A stretch of DNA of 64,000 nt from Ustilago trichophora. Taxonomy: Eukaryota; Basidiomycota; Ustilaginomycetes; Ustilaginales; Ustilaginaceae. The DNA lies in assembly GCA_900323505.1 (NCBI GenBank), contig OOIN01000011.1:186001-250000 (forward strand), in the 5' to 3' direction. Of the stretch, positions 20,764 through 30,743 are shown in pieces; the first letter of the stretch is position 1; each line of letters starts with the position of its first letter. A program made the position numbers and the translations under genes. Below the pieces are notes generated by a model. It saw nothing but the letters and a program-made list of their open reading frames with translations. It did no database searches and was not told the origin of the DNA.

Positions 20764-22626
20764 TTAAGAGTCTTGAATGTCTCTTTGCTTTTTTCTCGAG
20801 TCTTGAGATTCGAGACCTGAGCGTTTGATTCCGCGCTTTGCATCGTCGAGGAATTGGTTGATGGCGAAGGGGTCTGTTGTGTCCTTTTCGAATTGGACTG
20901 GGCCCAATCTTGCTGCGTTGGCATTGGCGAGAGAATTGGTTTCTTCTTCTACACCTTTGAATTTGCTCTGACCCAAACCGAATCGATCGTTATTCTTGAG
21001 TTCCTCCTCCAATGCTGAACCATCATCATTCGCAGCGCTGTAAATGTCATCTGCACCTCCACGAGCAGGACGTCTATAGATGGCAGCTGCAGCAGAACTA
21101 CCCGAAAACAGAGGCTTGTCATACAGGTTGTACGAATCTTCATCTCCATATCCCGCAGAGAGGGATTCTTGGTTGAAGAGTCGACTATCGGTCATGCTGT
21201 CTTTCGATGCGGTGGGTTTGGCAAGACCGAGAGCGACTTTTTCGGAAATATCGCGGTTTTGCTCGCGAACAAGTTGCTTGGCTCGTTGCTCGAAACCCAT
21301 GTTGGACATGCGAAGTTCTCGTTCTCGTTCGCGTCGACGCTCTTCGCGGATGCGATCGCGTTCGCGAGCTCCTTCGTCTTCCTCTTCGTCTTCCTCGTCG
21401 GCAGAGGAACGTCCAGTGTTCGAGTCGGAATCGGATCCATACCCGGCAAGCATGGCCGACATTCCTGCTGCGCCAGCGCTGGTAGATGCTGTGGGTCTAG
21501 ATCGTGGTGGTGCATCAGAATCGTCCAATCGAGAGGCTACGTCGTCGTCATCCCCACGAACCGAGGGAGTGGCGGAAGATGTACCGGCACGTTCTTGACG
21601 TGCACGCTGTGCAAGGTTGCGCAGATGCTCCTCCTTGGCCGCTTTCTCCTTGGCAGCGAGTTTCTGCTGCATGATGCTCCTCTGTCGTACTTCTTCGCGT
21701 GCATGTCGATCGGCAAGATTGAGGGCTTCGGCAAACTGAGCAAAGTTGTCGTTGATGACTACGTCCTTGATACCACTGCCATCGGCAGCGAGACGCTTGT
21801 CGAGGGGGATGGTGTAACCCTTGTTGTTCTTCCAGTTGGAAATGGCGGGTGGAATCATCCAGTCCTTCTGTTCTTGTGCTGTCACCTTGCGAGGCGGGGA
21901 GCGGAGAACGGGTGGTGGTGGTGAGGGTGGACCGGGAGCAATCTTTTTGAATCGATGGCGTGGTGGCTCCAGAGGATCGCGTGCGGCTTCGGTCATCTTG
22001 ATGATGCGCTGGGTGCCGTTACCTGCACCTTGCTGACCAGGAGTGTAGCGGATGAATTGCGATGCCTGCTGCCCACCAGGTTGTGTGGCAGGCTTGGGGA
22101 CGGCATACTTGGATTTGCTCTTGGTCAGAGCCTCGAGGGCGAGACGGGTGCGCTCGGTGGTGCTCATGACTTGTTGCTGTGAGGGGCGTTCAAAGCCCGA
22201 GTCACGATCCTTGTCCTTGACATCCATGCGCTGGGACAGTGGTACAAGATCCTTGTACTCGGTCTGTACGGTCTGACCCTGGCGCAGACCTTGTTTGACG
22301 ATGGCATCGTATCGCTTGTTGCCTTGTCCATCTACACGCATGGCGAGCTTGTTGCCAGTACCAGCGGACCTGTTTCGGCCCATGTCGAGAGGATACTGTG
22401 CGATGTGACATTCGGGATAAGCGCCTCCACCGCCAAAGTCGGCCTGTGTGCGCGGTCGCCATGAAGCTCGCTGGCCGTATGGAGGGATGCTGGAGGAAGA
22501 AGTCGAGACAAGTGCAGAAGTGGAGGGACCTGCCTCGGCGTTGTCGTCTTGGTCATCGTCATCGTGAGAATGTGTGGCAGCGCTAAACTTTGGTTCAGGC
22601 AGAACGCTCTGCAATATGGCCACCAT
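20764..22626 (-). CDS. PRP45: SNW/SKIP-family splicing factor Prp45
   Basis: 620 residues starting at the ATG at 22626 (MVAILQSVLPEPK). The frame is open further upstream, but that stretch lacks family similarity and includes the promoter repeat. The SNW signature is ISNWKNNKGYTIPLDKRLAA near residue 260, followed by the charged helical region of RARQER/AAKEKAAKEE type and a C-terminal RERDRIREERRRERERELRM helix. The N-terminus has the conserved PPYGQRASWRPRTQADFGGGGAYPE block, and QYPLDMGR follows. In yeast and humans this protein is a core, largely unstructured member of the activated spliceosome (NineTeen-associated) and also a transcription cofactor. Human SKIP is 536 residues. The extra length is acidic/Ser-rich insertions near 400-450. 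It shares a divergent promoter with TAF2. Confidence 0.95.
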   Translation of the reverse strand: MVAILQSVLPEPKFSAATHSHDDDDQDDNAEAGPSTSALVSTSSSSIPPYGQRASWRPRTQADFGGGGAYPECHIAQYPLDMGRNRSAGTGNKLAMRVDGQGNKRYDAIVKQGLRQGQTVQTEYKDLVPLSQRMDVKDKDRDSGFERPSQQQVMSTTERTRLALEALTKSKSKYAVPKPATQPGGQQASQFIRYTPGQQGAGNGTQRIIKMTEAARDPLEPPRHRFKKIAPGPPSPPPPVLRSPPRKVTAQEQKDWMIPPAISNWKNNKGYTIPLDKRLAADGSGIKDVVINDNFAQFAEALNLADRHAREEVRQRSIMQQKLAAKEKAAKEEHLRNLAQRARQERAGTSSATPSVRGDDDDVASRLDDSDAPPRSRPTASTSAGAAGMSAMLAGYGSDSDSNTGRSSADEEDEEEDEGARERDRIREERRRERERELRMSNMGFEQRAKQLVREQNRDISEKVALGLAKPTASKDSMTDSRLFNQESLSAGYGDEDSYNLYDKPLFSGSSAAAAIYRRPARGGADDIYSAANDDGSALEEELKNNDRFGLGQSKFKGVEEETNSLANANAARLGPVQFEKDTTDPFAINQFLDDAKRGIKRSGLESQDSRKKQRDIQDS

Positions 22627-23338
22627 GTTGAGCGGTAGCAGCAGCAGCGAGGCTGGGTAGGGTTGGAGGATGATGTGTGAAGGGAAAGACCAACTCCACT
22701 CCTTCAGGGTTGTAGCTGAAATTTCAGGCTTGCTCTGCGATCGAATTCCCGATTTGGCTCGATTTGGCTCGATTTGGCTGGTGAAGTCAGACGATGGCAG
22801 CCAATCCCATTTGACGCGGAAATCGGAAATTACTCTCACTCTTTGACAGACACACTCAAACAAGGAACAGATGGCTCAGTCCCTCTGCATCTCCTACAAT
22901 CATCATCACCTCGCCATCTCATCGCCCTCAAAGGCATCCTGAGCATCCGAGCTCATCAGCACGATCCTCGCACAGTGTCGAAGCAAGTGCAGCCTTTCTG
23001 CATCCGCCTTGCTTTGTCCCTGATTTCATCTCTGTTCCGGTATTGACTCATTCCACTCGTCCACCAGGAATCGCACGCATAGCATCTATCTTGTCTCGTC
23101 CTAATCTTGCCTCACAACATTTCCCTTTCCAAAAACGTCAATCGCGTCCAAACCTATCCTGGAACTACCAACCATCAAAACGCGACTCGATGCCATCGCA
23201 CCTATCCTCATAGCTTTTCCAAAAGCAAATCGAAGCGCATATATGCCGCCAAGCTAGGCAGAGCCTGAGCTCAGATCGTCTTCGTTCCATAGACCCAAGT
23301 CGCACTCTCCCGCGTCATAAACAAGTAGCCCCGCCAGC
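22627..23338. promoter_or_regulatory. Divergent promoter region PRP45 / TAF2
   Basis: 712 nt between two divergent start codons, so both core promoters must lie here. It contains three tandem 10-bp copies of GATTTGGCTC/G at 22751-22780 on the PRP45 side. Nothing else identified. Confidence 0.6.
22751..22780. repeat. Three tandem 10-bp repeats (GATTTGGCTS)
   Basis: Three direct copies of GATTTGGCT followed by C, C and G, 125-155 bp upstream of the PRP45 start. A short direct repeat in a shared promoter could be an activator site or plain slippage. Confidence 0.85.
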
Positions 23339-26300
23339 ATGTCCAAGCAGCGCGGCACCGCCGCCTACCGCGGCTTCACTGTCAGCCATCAGCGCGTCGT
23401 CCTCGACCTTGGCTTCAGCGGTACCCTCGTCGGCTTTACAGAACTCACCATCGTTCCGACACACCGCAGCCTTCGAACCATCCATCTCAACTGTCGACAA
23501 GCTTTTGTTCAATCCGTATCCATAGCAGGCCATCCTGCCGAGTTCTCGTATGCAGATCACCTAACAGGTGCTTCCATCTCCGACACACGCGACGTCCATC
23601 GCTACCCCGAGCTGAAGCGAAGAATCTACGCAGCAGCATCCGACGGTGCTCACGGAGAACTCAGCATCCTCATCCCTCCAGACGTTCATGTTCAGACAGC
23701 CAGCAGACCGCCGAGCATCGCACCTGATGACGCTCCCACACCCGGCGGTTCCGCCTCCACAGAGCTGGCTCCCATCACCGTCAGAGTAGACTACTACCTC
23801 AAGGATCCCACCGATGGCATTCAGTTCATGCGACCAACCGCAGATGCGCCCTACCGCGTTCCACATCTCTTTACCATCGCCTCGTCTCCAGATGCAGCAC
23901 GATGTTGGGTGCCATGCGTCGATAGCTTGTGGGAGAGGTGTACATGGGAGTTTGAACTCATCGTGCCCAAGTCCCTTAGCACAGCAGAGGAAGGCGAAGA
24001 GACCCCCGATATTCCAGGCTCTTCTGCGCTGGAACACGCGGCTGCTAGCAATGCCCACCCATCCGATCCTGACTCACAAGTCGTCGTTGTATGCACAGGA
24101 GACCTGATGGAGCAGATCACGCATCCCAACAATCCGTCCAAGACCGTCTTTTGCTACACGCAAGCCGTGCCCACTTCTGTTCAGCACGTCGCCTTTGCTG
24201 CAGGTCCCTTTCACATCATGCGCATCGAGGCTGCCAATCGCCATACCGCACAACCTTCAGCGAGTATCGTGACCGACGTCACAGCAGGTGTTCCTCCCGT
24301 CATGGATGACTCGGGTCAGCCCGAGATCCTTGCCTTTTGCTTGCCAGGGCGTGAGGAGGAGCTGCGTAGCTCCATCAGCTTTACACGCCAAGCTCTCGAC
24401 TTTTTTTCGCAGGAGTACGGTTCCTATCCCTTTGGCGCTTTCCGCATGGTCTTTGTCGACGAGCCTCCGCAAGATTGTACGACACAATCCATGATGGCTA
24501 TCTGCACCAACGATCTGCTTCATCCGGCATCGGTCATCGACCAGGCTATCGGGAATCGGCAGGTGTTGAGCCATGCCATCGCATTCCAGTGGGTCGGTAT
24601 CAACATCATCCAGGCCACGTGGGCCGACACGTGGCTCGTCAACGGTCTCAGCTTGTACATCAACGGTCTATTCTTGCGCAGGCTCATGGGCAACAACGAG
24701 TATCGCTTTCGGCTCAAAAAAGATCTCGATCGGCTCTGCGCATGGGATATCGGTATGCCACCGCTCTACGAGGCAGGTGCCTTTGAGGCTCCTGACCCAG
24801 CTACGTTACCGTTTGTCAACCTCAAAGCGCCACTCGTGCTCCACATCCTTGACAGGAGATTGCGCAAGATGGGTGCGTCCGTCGGTCTCGGTCGTGTCAT
24901 CCCAAAAGTCTTCCTACAAGCCATGACGGGTGAGATGACCAACAACATGCTTAGTACACAGCATTTCCTGAGGACATGCCGCAAAGTCAGTGGAGCCGAT
25001 CTGCGTCTCTTCACCGAGCATTGGATCCGTGGCAGCGGCTGCCCTCGTTTCATCTGCAGCGCCAACTTTAACCGAAAAAAGTTGCTCATCGAGATGCACA
25101 TCCGCCAAGAGGTGCCCGCTGCCCAGTTTGCTGCTGCACGACCTGGCGACGCGCTGGCCGCCAACGCCGTGCCGCTGTTCGAAGGCCAGATGACCGTGCG
25201 TATCCACGAAGCGGACGGTACACCCTACGAGCACGTCCTCGAAATCAAAGGTCCAGCCAAACGGTACGAAGTGCCATTCAACACCAAGTATAAGCGAGTA
25301 CGTCGAAACACCAAGCGATTTCAAGCTCGTCAGGCGGCAGCTGCAGCAGCGGCTCAAGGTGACCAAGAGGCACAGGAGGCCATTGGGCTGATCGATCTCG
25401 GTTTCGGTCTAGGCATGTGGGAGGACGAGAAGGCGCGAGAGGAGTGGAAGGTTGCCGATTGGACCGAGGAGGATGAAGAAAAGATGTCGTCAGCGCCCTA
25501 CGAATGGATCCGCATGGATGCCGACTTTGAATGGCTCGCCAGCATCCACTTTGAGCAGCCCGACTACATGTGGGTTTCGCAGCTGCAGCGCGATCGTGAT
25601 GTCGTCGCACAGGTCTCTGCAGTCCATGCTCTGGCTCAGATGCCATCGCTCGTGACGTGCAGTATGCTTACGCGTACCGTCCTCGTCAGCAAGTACTTTT
25701 ACCGTGTGCGTACCGAGGCCGTGCACGCGTTGGTGCACTGCGCCATCCCGCAGCTCGAGAATCTTGGACTCTTCCATCTGCTCAAGCTCTTCCGGACCCA
25801 ATTCTGCCACGATCCACCTGACGAGGCCTCGATCGAGAATCCCCTCGATGTGCCTTGTATCCCTCGAGCCAACGATTTCAGTGACGCTGCCGACTATTTC
25901 TTGCAGCGGGCGCTCATCCATGCCATCAGTCGCGTTCGCAATCCTGACGGTCGCACCCCGCCGCAAGTCAAGCGATTCTTGATCAATCTGCTGCGCTACA
26001 ATGACAACTCGACGAACCACTTTGTTGATGACTTCTACCTCGCAGGAGCCATCAATGCTTTGGCCAGTGCTTTCATTCCGGTCGACTCGGCGATGGCCGT
26101 CACGCAGGACAACGATGTGGCCAACGAAGAAAACTTCTTGCTGGCACACGCCATCGCCGAGGTGGAGCGTTTGCAGGAGCTCGACCGCCTCGTGCCATCG
26201 TATCACAACGTCATCACGCTGGCGTCGCTCGACTTCCAAGTGGCCATGATGCTCGCCAACCTCAAGCCAAGGGACCTTCAGTTGTTCTTCACTTACACAC

Positions 26301-28942
26301 GCCAAGGCAACTTTGTCCCCGTTCGCGTCGCCGCGTTGAACTGTCTACTGCTTGTCGGTAACCTGGACCATCGCATCATTGCTCGCTACTGCTTCGCGCT
26401 CTTGCGGCTCGATGAGAGCCGGACCGTCAAGCGGGCACTGGCGCGAGCACTGTGCGAGGGACTGGCGGTGGCGATGAGTACCGGCGTTTTCGGAGGAGGA
26501 GGCTTGCGCGGGCCGGAGGCCCTCTTGATTGAAGAGGACAGCGGTCATGTCAATGCAGCTGAAAAGGCGCGAGATGCCCAACTCGAAGCCATGTTGAAGA
26601 CGCTCAAGAAGGAGATTGGACGATCAGCAGGTGTTCGAGAAGGTTTCTTGTCGGCGCTGCTGGCACCAAGTGTCGATGTTGAAGCACGCTGGGCAATGCT
26701 CAAACTCGGCGAGCTGCTCTTCCGACCTGCTGAGGAGAAGGATCTGCCCTTGCAGCACAAGGTGCAGCTTCGCGTCAGGATGCCGAGCGCTCAGTCTGCC
26801 ATCGACGCAAGCGCTCTCGAGTCTCCCTCCATCTCCAAGATCAAGCTCGTCCGTCCCAGCCCTGCTACGGCTGGCGACGAGCTGTTGCCCAAGACTCCTT
26901 CTTCTGCGGCACCGACCAACGGTCCCCGCGTTGCTTTCGAGACTCCAGAGAAGCCGAAGCATGCCGAGTCTTCGGCTGACAGGAAGAAGATCAAGCCCAA
27001 GAAGATCAAGCCGCTCGCGCCTGGACAGGCCTCGGGCATGTCTTTTGCCGACTTGACCGCGTGCAGAAACACGCTCAAGAAACTCATGCAGAGCAAGCAC
27101 GCCGCCATCTTCCTCAATCCCGTCGACCCCGTGCGTGATCAGGCCGTCGACTACTTTGACATTATCAAGGAGCCCATGGATCTGGGATCCATCCTCAACA
27201 AGCTCGACAGCGGCCAGTACAAGGACCGGCACGAATTGCGCGCCGATTTCGAGCTCATGATCCGCAACGCAAAGACGTTTACGCCTGATCCGAAAGCGTA
27301 CGCCCACAAGCAGGCAGTCGGTCTTGAAAAAGTGTTTGGCCCACTGTGGAGCAGGATGGAGAAGACGCTCGAGCAGTCGGCCGCACGACAAAAGGCGGCC
27401 CAGGATGCGGCGCTCGTCAACGAGCAGAATGCCGCCGCATCGGATACGCCCGATCGTTCCTCGCCCGCGAAGCCAGACGCAGCGCCAACTGCTGCGCCAT
27501 CGACCTCGAGCACAGCAGGCAATGGCGCTGTCAGGGAAAGCTCGACTCCAAGCGCTGCCCCTACCAAGGTTTCGCTCAAGTTTAAGCTCAAGACGAAACC
27601 TGCAGGCGAGGAGGCGCCCGTCGTCAGCACACCGACGCCCAAGCCGAGACCGCCTGCTTCCGAGCCGTCTCCTGCACCCGCCTCTACGCCTTCCTCGACA
27701 ACTCTCAAGCTGAAAAAGCCGCTGATCAAGCTGAAGAAGAGCAACGACAGCGAATCTGCTGTCCCAGCGACGCCGTCTCCAGCACCGCCGGCTGTGGCCA
27801 GGGAATTGACACCGCAGAGTGTCGACGACGACATCCTGGAGGCCTTGGGAGAAAGCGTGCCGAAGGCAAGCAAAGCGAAGCTCGTCAAATTGTCTGCAAG
27901 CTCGGCGAGGGCGGCCATGTCTCCATCGCCTGCCACAGTGGCTGCCGCTGCCACACCGGTGCGGGCGTCTCCAGCAGCAGCGCCAGCAGCGTCTCCGAGC
28001 ACCAAGAAGAGCAAGCCTTCCAGTTCGGCTGCACCTTCTACGCCAGTCTCGAATGGCGCTATTGCCTCTGTATCATCCGGTGGATCTCCCTCCAAGGACA
28101 TTGCCAAGTGGGCCGAGAAGGATCCCGTCGGTGCTACTGCTACCATCCCGATGAGCGGCAAAAAGTGCAAAGTGCTGTTGCAGGTGATCAAGAAGTCGCC
28201 CTTTTCGATCTTCTTCCGTTTTCCTGTCGATCCCGTTCGCGACGGTCTTCCGACTTATCTAGACGAGATCAAAGAGCCGATGGATCTGAGCACGATGGAC
28301 AAGAAAGTGAATCAAGCAGCCTATGCAACCATGGGCGACTTTGCGGCCGACATGGAGCTCATCTTTGCCAACTGTCGCCAGTTCAACCCTCCTGGTACGG
28401 AACCGTGCCAGCATGCGGACGAGTTGGAAAGACTTTGGCGCAAAGAGTGGGCCAAGACGGTGACACCTCGTTTGGAAGCCAACGAGAAGCGTGCGCTGGT
28501 TGGGCTTGTCAACCGACTCAAAACGCATCAGTCGTCGCTGATCTTCCGCGAACCCGTCGATCCGGTTGCTCTTGGCATTCCGACGTACTTTGACATTATC
28601 CCTCGCAAAGATGCGCGCGATCTGAGTTTGATAGAGAGCAAGTTGAAAGGTGACAAGTACGACTCGTTTGCAGCTTTCGATGCAGACGTCAAACTGATGC
28701 TGAAAAACTGCTATACATTCAATGCCGCCGACGTGGCAATCGTCGATATCGCAAAAGCTTTCGAAGGGTATTACAAGAGAGAATTTGGACATGCTAAACA
28801 GCAGGCTGGTGTAAGTGGCGCTAGTGGTGGCGGTGGGGATAAAGGAGCGGGGACGGGAGGCAAGCGCAAATTGTCGGTCACTCCTGCCAACGGCGGTGGT
28901 AGCGCAGCAGGAGGCTCGAGTAAGAAGCTTAAGAGCGGTTAG
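23339..28942 (+). CDS. TAF2: TFIID subunit TAF2 fused to three C-terminal bromodomains
   Basis: 1867 residues from the ATG at 23339. The first 620 residues or so are the M1-aminopeptidase-like TAF2 domain. Its zinc motif is degenerate (HAIAF at 412-416 where peptidases have HExxH), so it should be catalytically dead as in other TAF2s. A HEAT-like helical region follows to about 1130. Then come three bromodomains: BD1 about 1235-1345 (NPVDPVRDQAVDYFDIIKEP), BD2 about 1598-1712 (FPVDPVRDGLPTYLDEIKEP) and BD3 about 1708-1822 (EPVDPVALGIPTYFDII). A roughly 250-residue Ala/Pro/Lys-rich linker separates BD1 and BD2, and the tail is Gly/Lys-rich. TAF2 contacts core-promoter initiator DNA within TFIID. 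Yeast and animal TAF2 carry no bromodomains; there Bdf1 or TAF1 supply them. The acetyl-lysine-anchoring Asn is present in BD2 (N1683) and BD3 (N1795) but is Thr in BD1 (T1315). Confidence 0.93.
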   Translation: MSKQRGTAAYRGFTVSHQRVVLDLGFSGTLVGFTELTIVPTHRSLRTIHLNCRQAFVQSVSIAGHPAEFSYADHLTGASISDTRDVHRYPELKRRIYAAASDGAHGELSILIPPDVHVQTASRPPSIAPDDAPTPGGSASTELAPITVRVDYYLKDPTDGIQFMRPTADAPYRVPHLFTIASSPDAARCWVPCVDSLWERCTWEFELIVPKSLSTAEEGEETPDIPGSSALEHAAASNAHPSDPDSQVVVVCTGDLMEQITHPNNPSKTVFCYTQAVPTSVQHVAFAAGPFHIMRIEAANRHTAQPSASIVTDVTAGVPPVMDDSGQPEILAFCLPGREEELRSSISFTRQALDFFSQEYGSYPFGAFRMVFVDEPPQDCTTQSMMAICTNDLLHPASVIDQAIGNRQVLSHAIAFQWVGINIIQATWADTWLVNGLSLYINGLFLRRLMGNNEYRFRLKKDLDRLCAWDIGMPPLYEAGAFEAPDPATLPFVNLKAPLVLHILDRRLRKMGASVGLGRVIPKVFLQAMTGEMTNNMLSTQHFLRTCRKVSGADLRLFTEHWIRGSGCPRFICSANFNRKKLLIEMHIRQEVPAAQFAAARPGDALAANAVPLFEGQMTVRIHEADGTPYEHVLEIKGPAKRYEVPFNTKYKRVRRNTKRFQARQAAAAAAAQGDQEAQEAIGLIDLGFGLGMWEDEKAREEWKVADWTEEDEEKMSSAPYEWIRMDADFEWLASIHFEQPDYMWVSQLQRDRDVVAQVSAVHALAQMPSLVTCSMLTRTVLVSKYFYRVRTEAVHALVHCAIPQLENLGLFHLLKLFRTQFCHDPPDEASIENPLDVPCIPRANDFSDAADYFLQRALIHAISRVRNPDGRTPPQVKRFLINLLRYNDNSTNHFVDDFYLAGAINALASAFIPVDSAMAVTQDNDVANEENFLLAHAIAEVERLQELDRLVPSYHNVITLASLDFQVAMMLANLKPRDLQLFFTYTRQGNFVPVRVAALNCLLLVGNLDHRIIARYCFALLRLDESRTVKRALARALCEGLAVAMSTGVFGGGGLRGPEALLIEEDSGHVNAAEKARDAQLEAMLKTLKKEIGRSAGVREGFLSALLAPSVDVEARWAMLKLGELLFRPAEEKDLPLQHKVQLRVRMPSAQSAIDASALESPSISKIKLVRPSPATAGDELLPKTPSSAAPTNGPRVAFETPEKPKHAESSADRKKIKPKKIKPLAPGQASGMSFADLTACRNTLKKLMQSKHAAIFLNPVDPVRDQAVDYFDIIKEPMDLGSILNKLDSGQYKDRHELRADFELMIRNAKTFTPDPKAYAHKQAVGLEKVFGPLWSRMEKTLEQSAARQKAAQDAALVNEQNAAASDTPDRSSPAKPDAAPTAAPSTSSTAGNGAVRESSTPSAAPTKVSLKFKLKTKPAGEEAPVVSTPTPKPRPPASEPSPAPASTPSSTTLKLKKPLIKLKKSNDSESAVPATPSPAPPAVARELTPQSVDDDILEALGESVPKASKAKLVKLSASSARAAMSPSPATVAAAATPVRASPAAAPAASPSTKKSKPSSSAAPSTPVSNGAIASVSSGGSPSKDIAKWAEKDPVGATATIPMSGKKCKVLLQVIKKSPFSIFFRFPVDPVRDGLPTYLDEIKEPMDLSTMDKKVNQAAYATMGDFAADMELIFANCRQFNPPGTEPCQHADELERLWRKEWAKTVTPRLEANEKRALVGLVNRLKTHQSSLIFREPVDPVALGIPTYFDIIPRKDARDLSLIESKLKGDKYDSFAAFDADVKLMLKNCYTFNAADVAIVDIAKAFEGYYKREFGHAKQQAGVSGASGGGGDKGAGTGGKRKLSVTPANGGGSAAGGSSKKLKSG

Positions 28943-29099
28943 ACTGGCCATTTGTTATATTTCATCGATGTTCAGAAATCGTATCCGATGATCAATTGAA
29001 AGGGACAGCGTGTGCTCAAAGGCAGCATCACTACTTGACGCTTGTTGCTTGTGCATTTGGCACGTATTGAATCCACATTCTTGCAGCCACGTATCGCTG

Positions 29100-30743
29100 T
29101 CATCCCTCTTTGGTAGGTGAGCCACCTGAAGCGGTCGGATAACTCGGTAGTGTAGATTCCGACGTTGGCGTTGCACTAGTTGCACTTGCTTGCCCATGAG
29201 ACGACGATGGTCGCGCTTCACCGCTCATGACCCTTCTCAACCTTCCTGATCTCGAGCGAATCAAAGATCCAATTCCACCTGTTCCGACTTGAGCGTTTTC
29301 ATCGATCGGAGACTTGTTACTTCCACCGGAGCCAAGGGAGGCAAGGTTGAATTGATGATGTCCGTGATGGGTTGAATCCTGGGATGCACGTGTGGATGTA
29401 TCTTTGGGTCTGCGAAAATGGGAGGGGAGTCCGGAGCTGGAGACGAATCCGGAGAGTTTAGAGGATGTGCTAGTGTTGGCGGTAGTGGTGGATGCTGTGG
29501 AATGCGATGCGGTTGAGGTTGGTTGACTGGTGAATCCAAAAGGTAAAGAAGTGGTGGAAGATGAAGGTAGACCTCCGATGGGTGTTGATGATTTTGTCGA
29601 TGCTGCAGTGCTCGCCACGGGATTGGATGGAAGAAAAGCAGAACTACTGGATCCAATACTGTCGATACCGAGATCCTTCATCAAGGGATCCAAGGAAGAC
29701 AGTTCATCCTTGATCATTTGGCGCGCAATCACATCAATGTCTTTGACTTGTGCATGGATGGTCTTTTTGATCTTGGCGTCGGCCTTGAGGAGCAATTCTT
29801 GGGTCATACCGCTAATGAGTGGTGCAGAGCTCTGCAATGCTGATTTATCGTTTGCATCAGTGTAAGTGTCGGTAGCGGCGGAGAAGGCTTGACTGATGCT
29901 ACCTGTACGATCGTGTTCCTGGCTGGTATGTCCGGAAGCTGATGTGGGAGGAGATGCGGCTCGTGGCAAGGTGCCAAAGTTGCTTGCCGCATCCGTGGCA
30001 TGTGTCACGTCTCTGGGTAGGAACGAGAGCATCTTGTAGTATATTTCGGTCAACATGTCGCAGAGAGTGAAGAAGGTTTGGAAAAAGTCGAGCTGGAAGG
30101 GGATGTTGGGGGCCATCATGTACGAGTTTTGCTCGTTGGCGGCGAATGTGGATGCTGGGCCCAAGTTTGAGTCCAAGGTGCCGAATTCGCTGATGGCTTG
30201 TGCGGCTGTAGATCTTTTGAGGGTTTGCTTGCCGGATTTGAAGAAGCTACGCATTCTGGGTCGCTGTGTGCCAAAGTTGGCGGCGCCTGTGCTGCTGGTG
30301 AGCGCGACGATGTTGTCGTCGGTATAGCTGTCGAGCTCGTTGATGAGGGAGACGATGGCTCGGGCCATGTCGCTAGGATTTGCGATTTCGAGGATGGCTG
30401 AGAGGCTGAGACCAAGGAGGGAGTAGCGGAGGGTGCGTTTGTGCATGCGATCGTTGTCAAAGGCAGAGGCGAGCTCGGTGGTGTTGAGCTGGACGGTGGA
30501 GAACCAAGTGCGTTGGCCTTGGAGAGAGCGTTTGAGATAGACAAGGCTGCGGATGCGTTTGTGAAAGACATCGCGGAGATGGTCTGTGCCGCTCAAAGAG
30601 GTGGAAGATACAGAAGTGTTGTGGAGGGTGGAGGAGGAGGAGGTGGAGTAGAGGGTGGATGATGCAGCGATGGAAGATGCTGCTGATGGAGAGATGGCGA
30701 CGTCGCCATGGTTGAGGATGGAGGATGAGGTGGAGGCGGCCAT
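29100..30743 (-). CDS. Conserved-looking fungal protein of unknown function
   Basis: 547 residues from the ATG at 30743 (MAAST...). The frame is open another 109 codons upstream, but that part looks like leader sequence and is not chosen. A Ser/Thr-rich N-terminus of about 50 residues precedes a helical core, about 55-380, with HKRIRSLVYLKRSLQGQRTW, NTTELASAF, an ALSLSAILEIANPSDMARAI-like helix, IPFQLDFFQTFFTLCDMLTE and IYYKMLSFLPRD. A second helical stretch contains KIKKTIHAQVKDIDVIARQM and IKDELSSLDPLMKDLGID. The C-terminal 180 residues are Ser/Thr/Gly-rich and disordered. There is no signal peptide or membrane helix. I do not recognise the family. The core looks structured and probably conserved. 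The gene converges on TAF2 (157 nt apart). Confidence 0.75.
   Translation of the reverse strand: MAASTSSSILNHGDVAISPSAASSIAASSTLYSTSSSSTLHNTSVSSTSLSGTDHLRDVFHKRIRSLVYLKRSLQGQRTWFSTVQLNTTELASAFDNDRMHKRTLRYSLLGLSLSAILEIANPSDMARAIVSLINELDSYTDDNIVALTSSTGAANFGTQRPRMRSFFKSGKQTLKRSTAAQAISEFGTLDSNLGPASTFAANEQNSYMMAPNIPFQLDFFQTFFTLCDMLTEIYYKMLSFLPRDVTHATDAASNFGTLPRAASPPTSASGHTSQEHDRTGSISQAFSAATDTYTDANDKSALQSSAPLISGMTQELLLKADAKIKKTIHAQVKDIDVIARQMIKDELSSLDPLMKDLGIDSIGSSSSAFLPSNPVASTAASTKSSTPIGGLPSSSTTSLPFGFTSQPTSTASHSTASTTTANTSTSSKLSGFVSSSGLPSHFRRPKDTSTRASQDSTHHGHHQFNLASLGSGGSNKSPIDENAQVGTGGIGSLIRSRSGRLRRVMSGEARPSSSHGQASATSATPTSESTLPSYPTASGGSPTKEG

Noticed and set aside
22627..22863. N-terminal extension of PRP45 (79 extra codons)
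   Set aside because: Contains the promoter repeat and lacks family similarity; ATG at 22626 fits SNW proteins.
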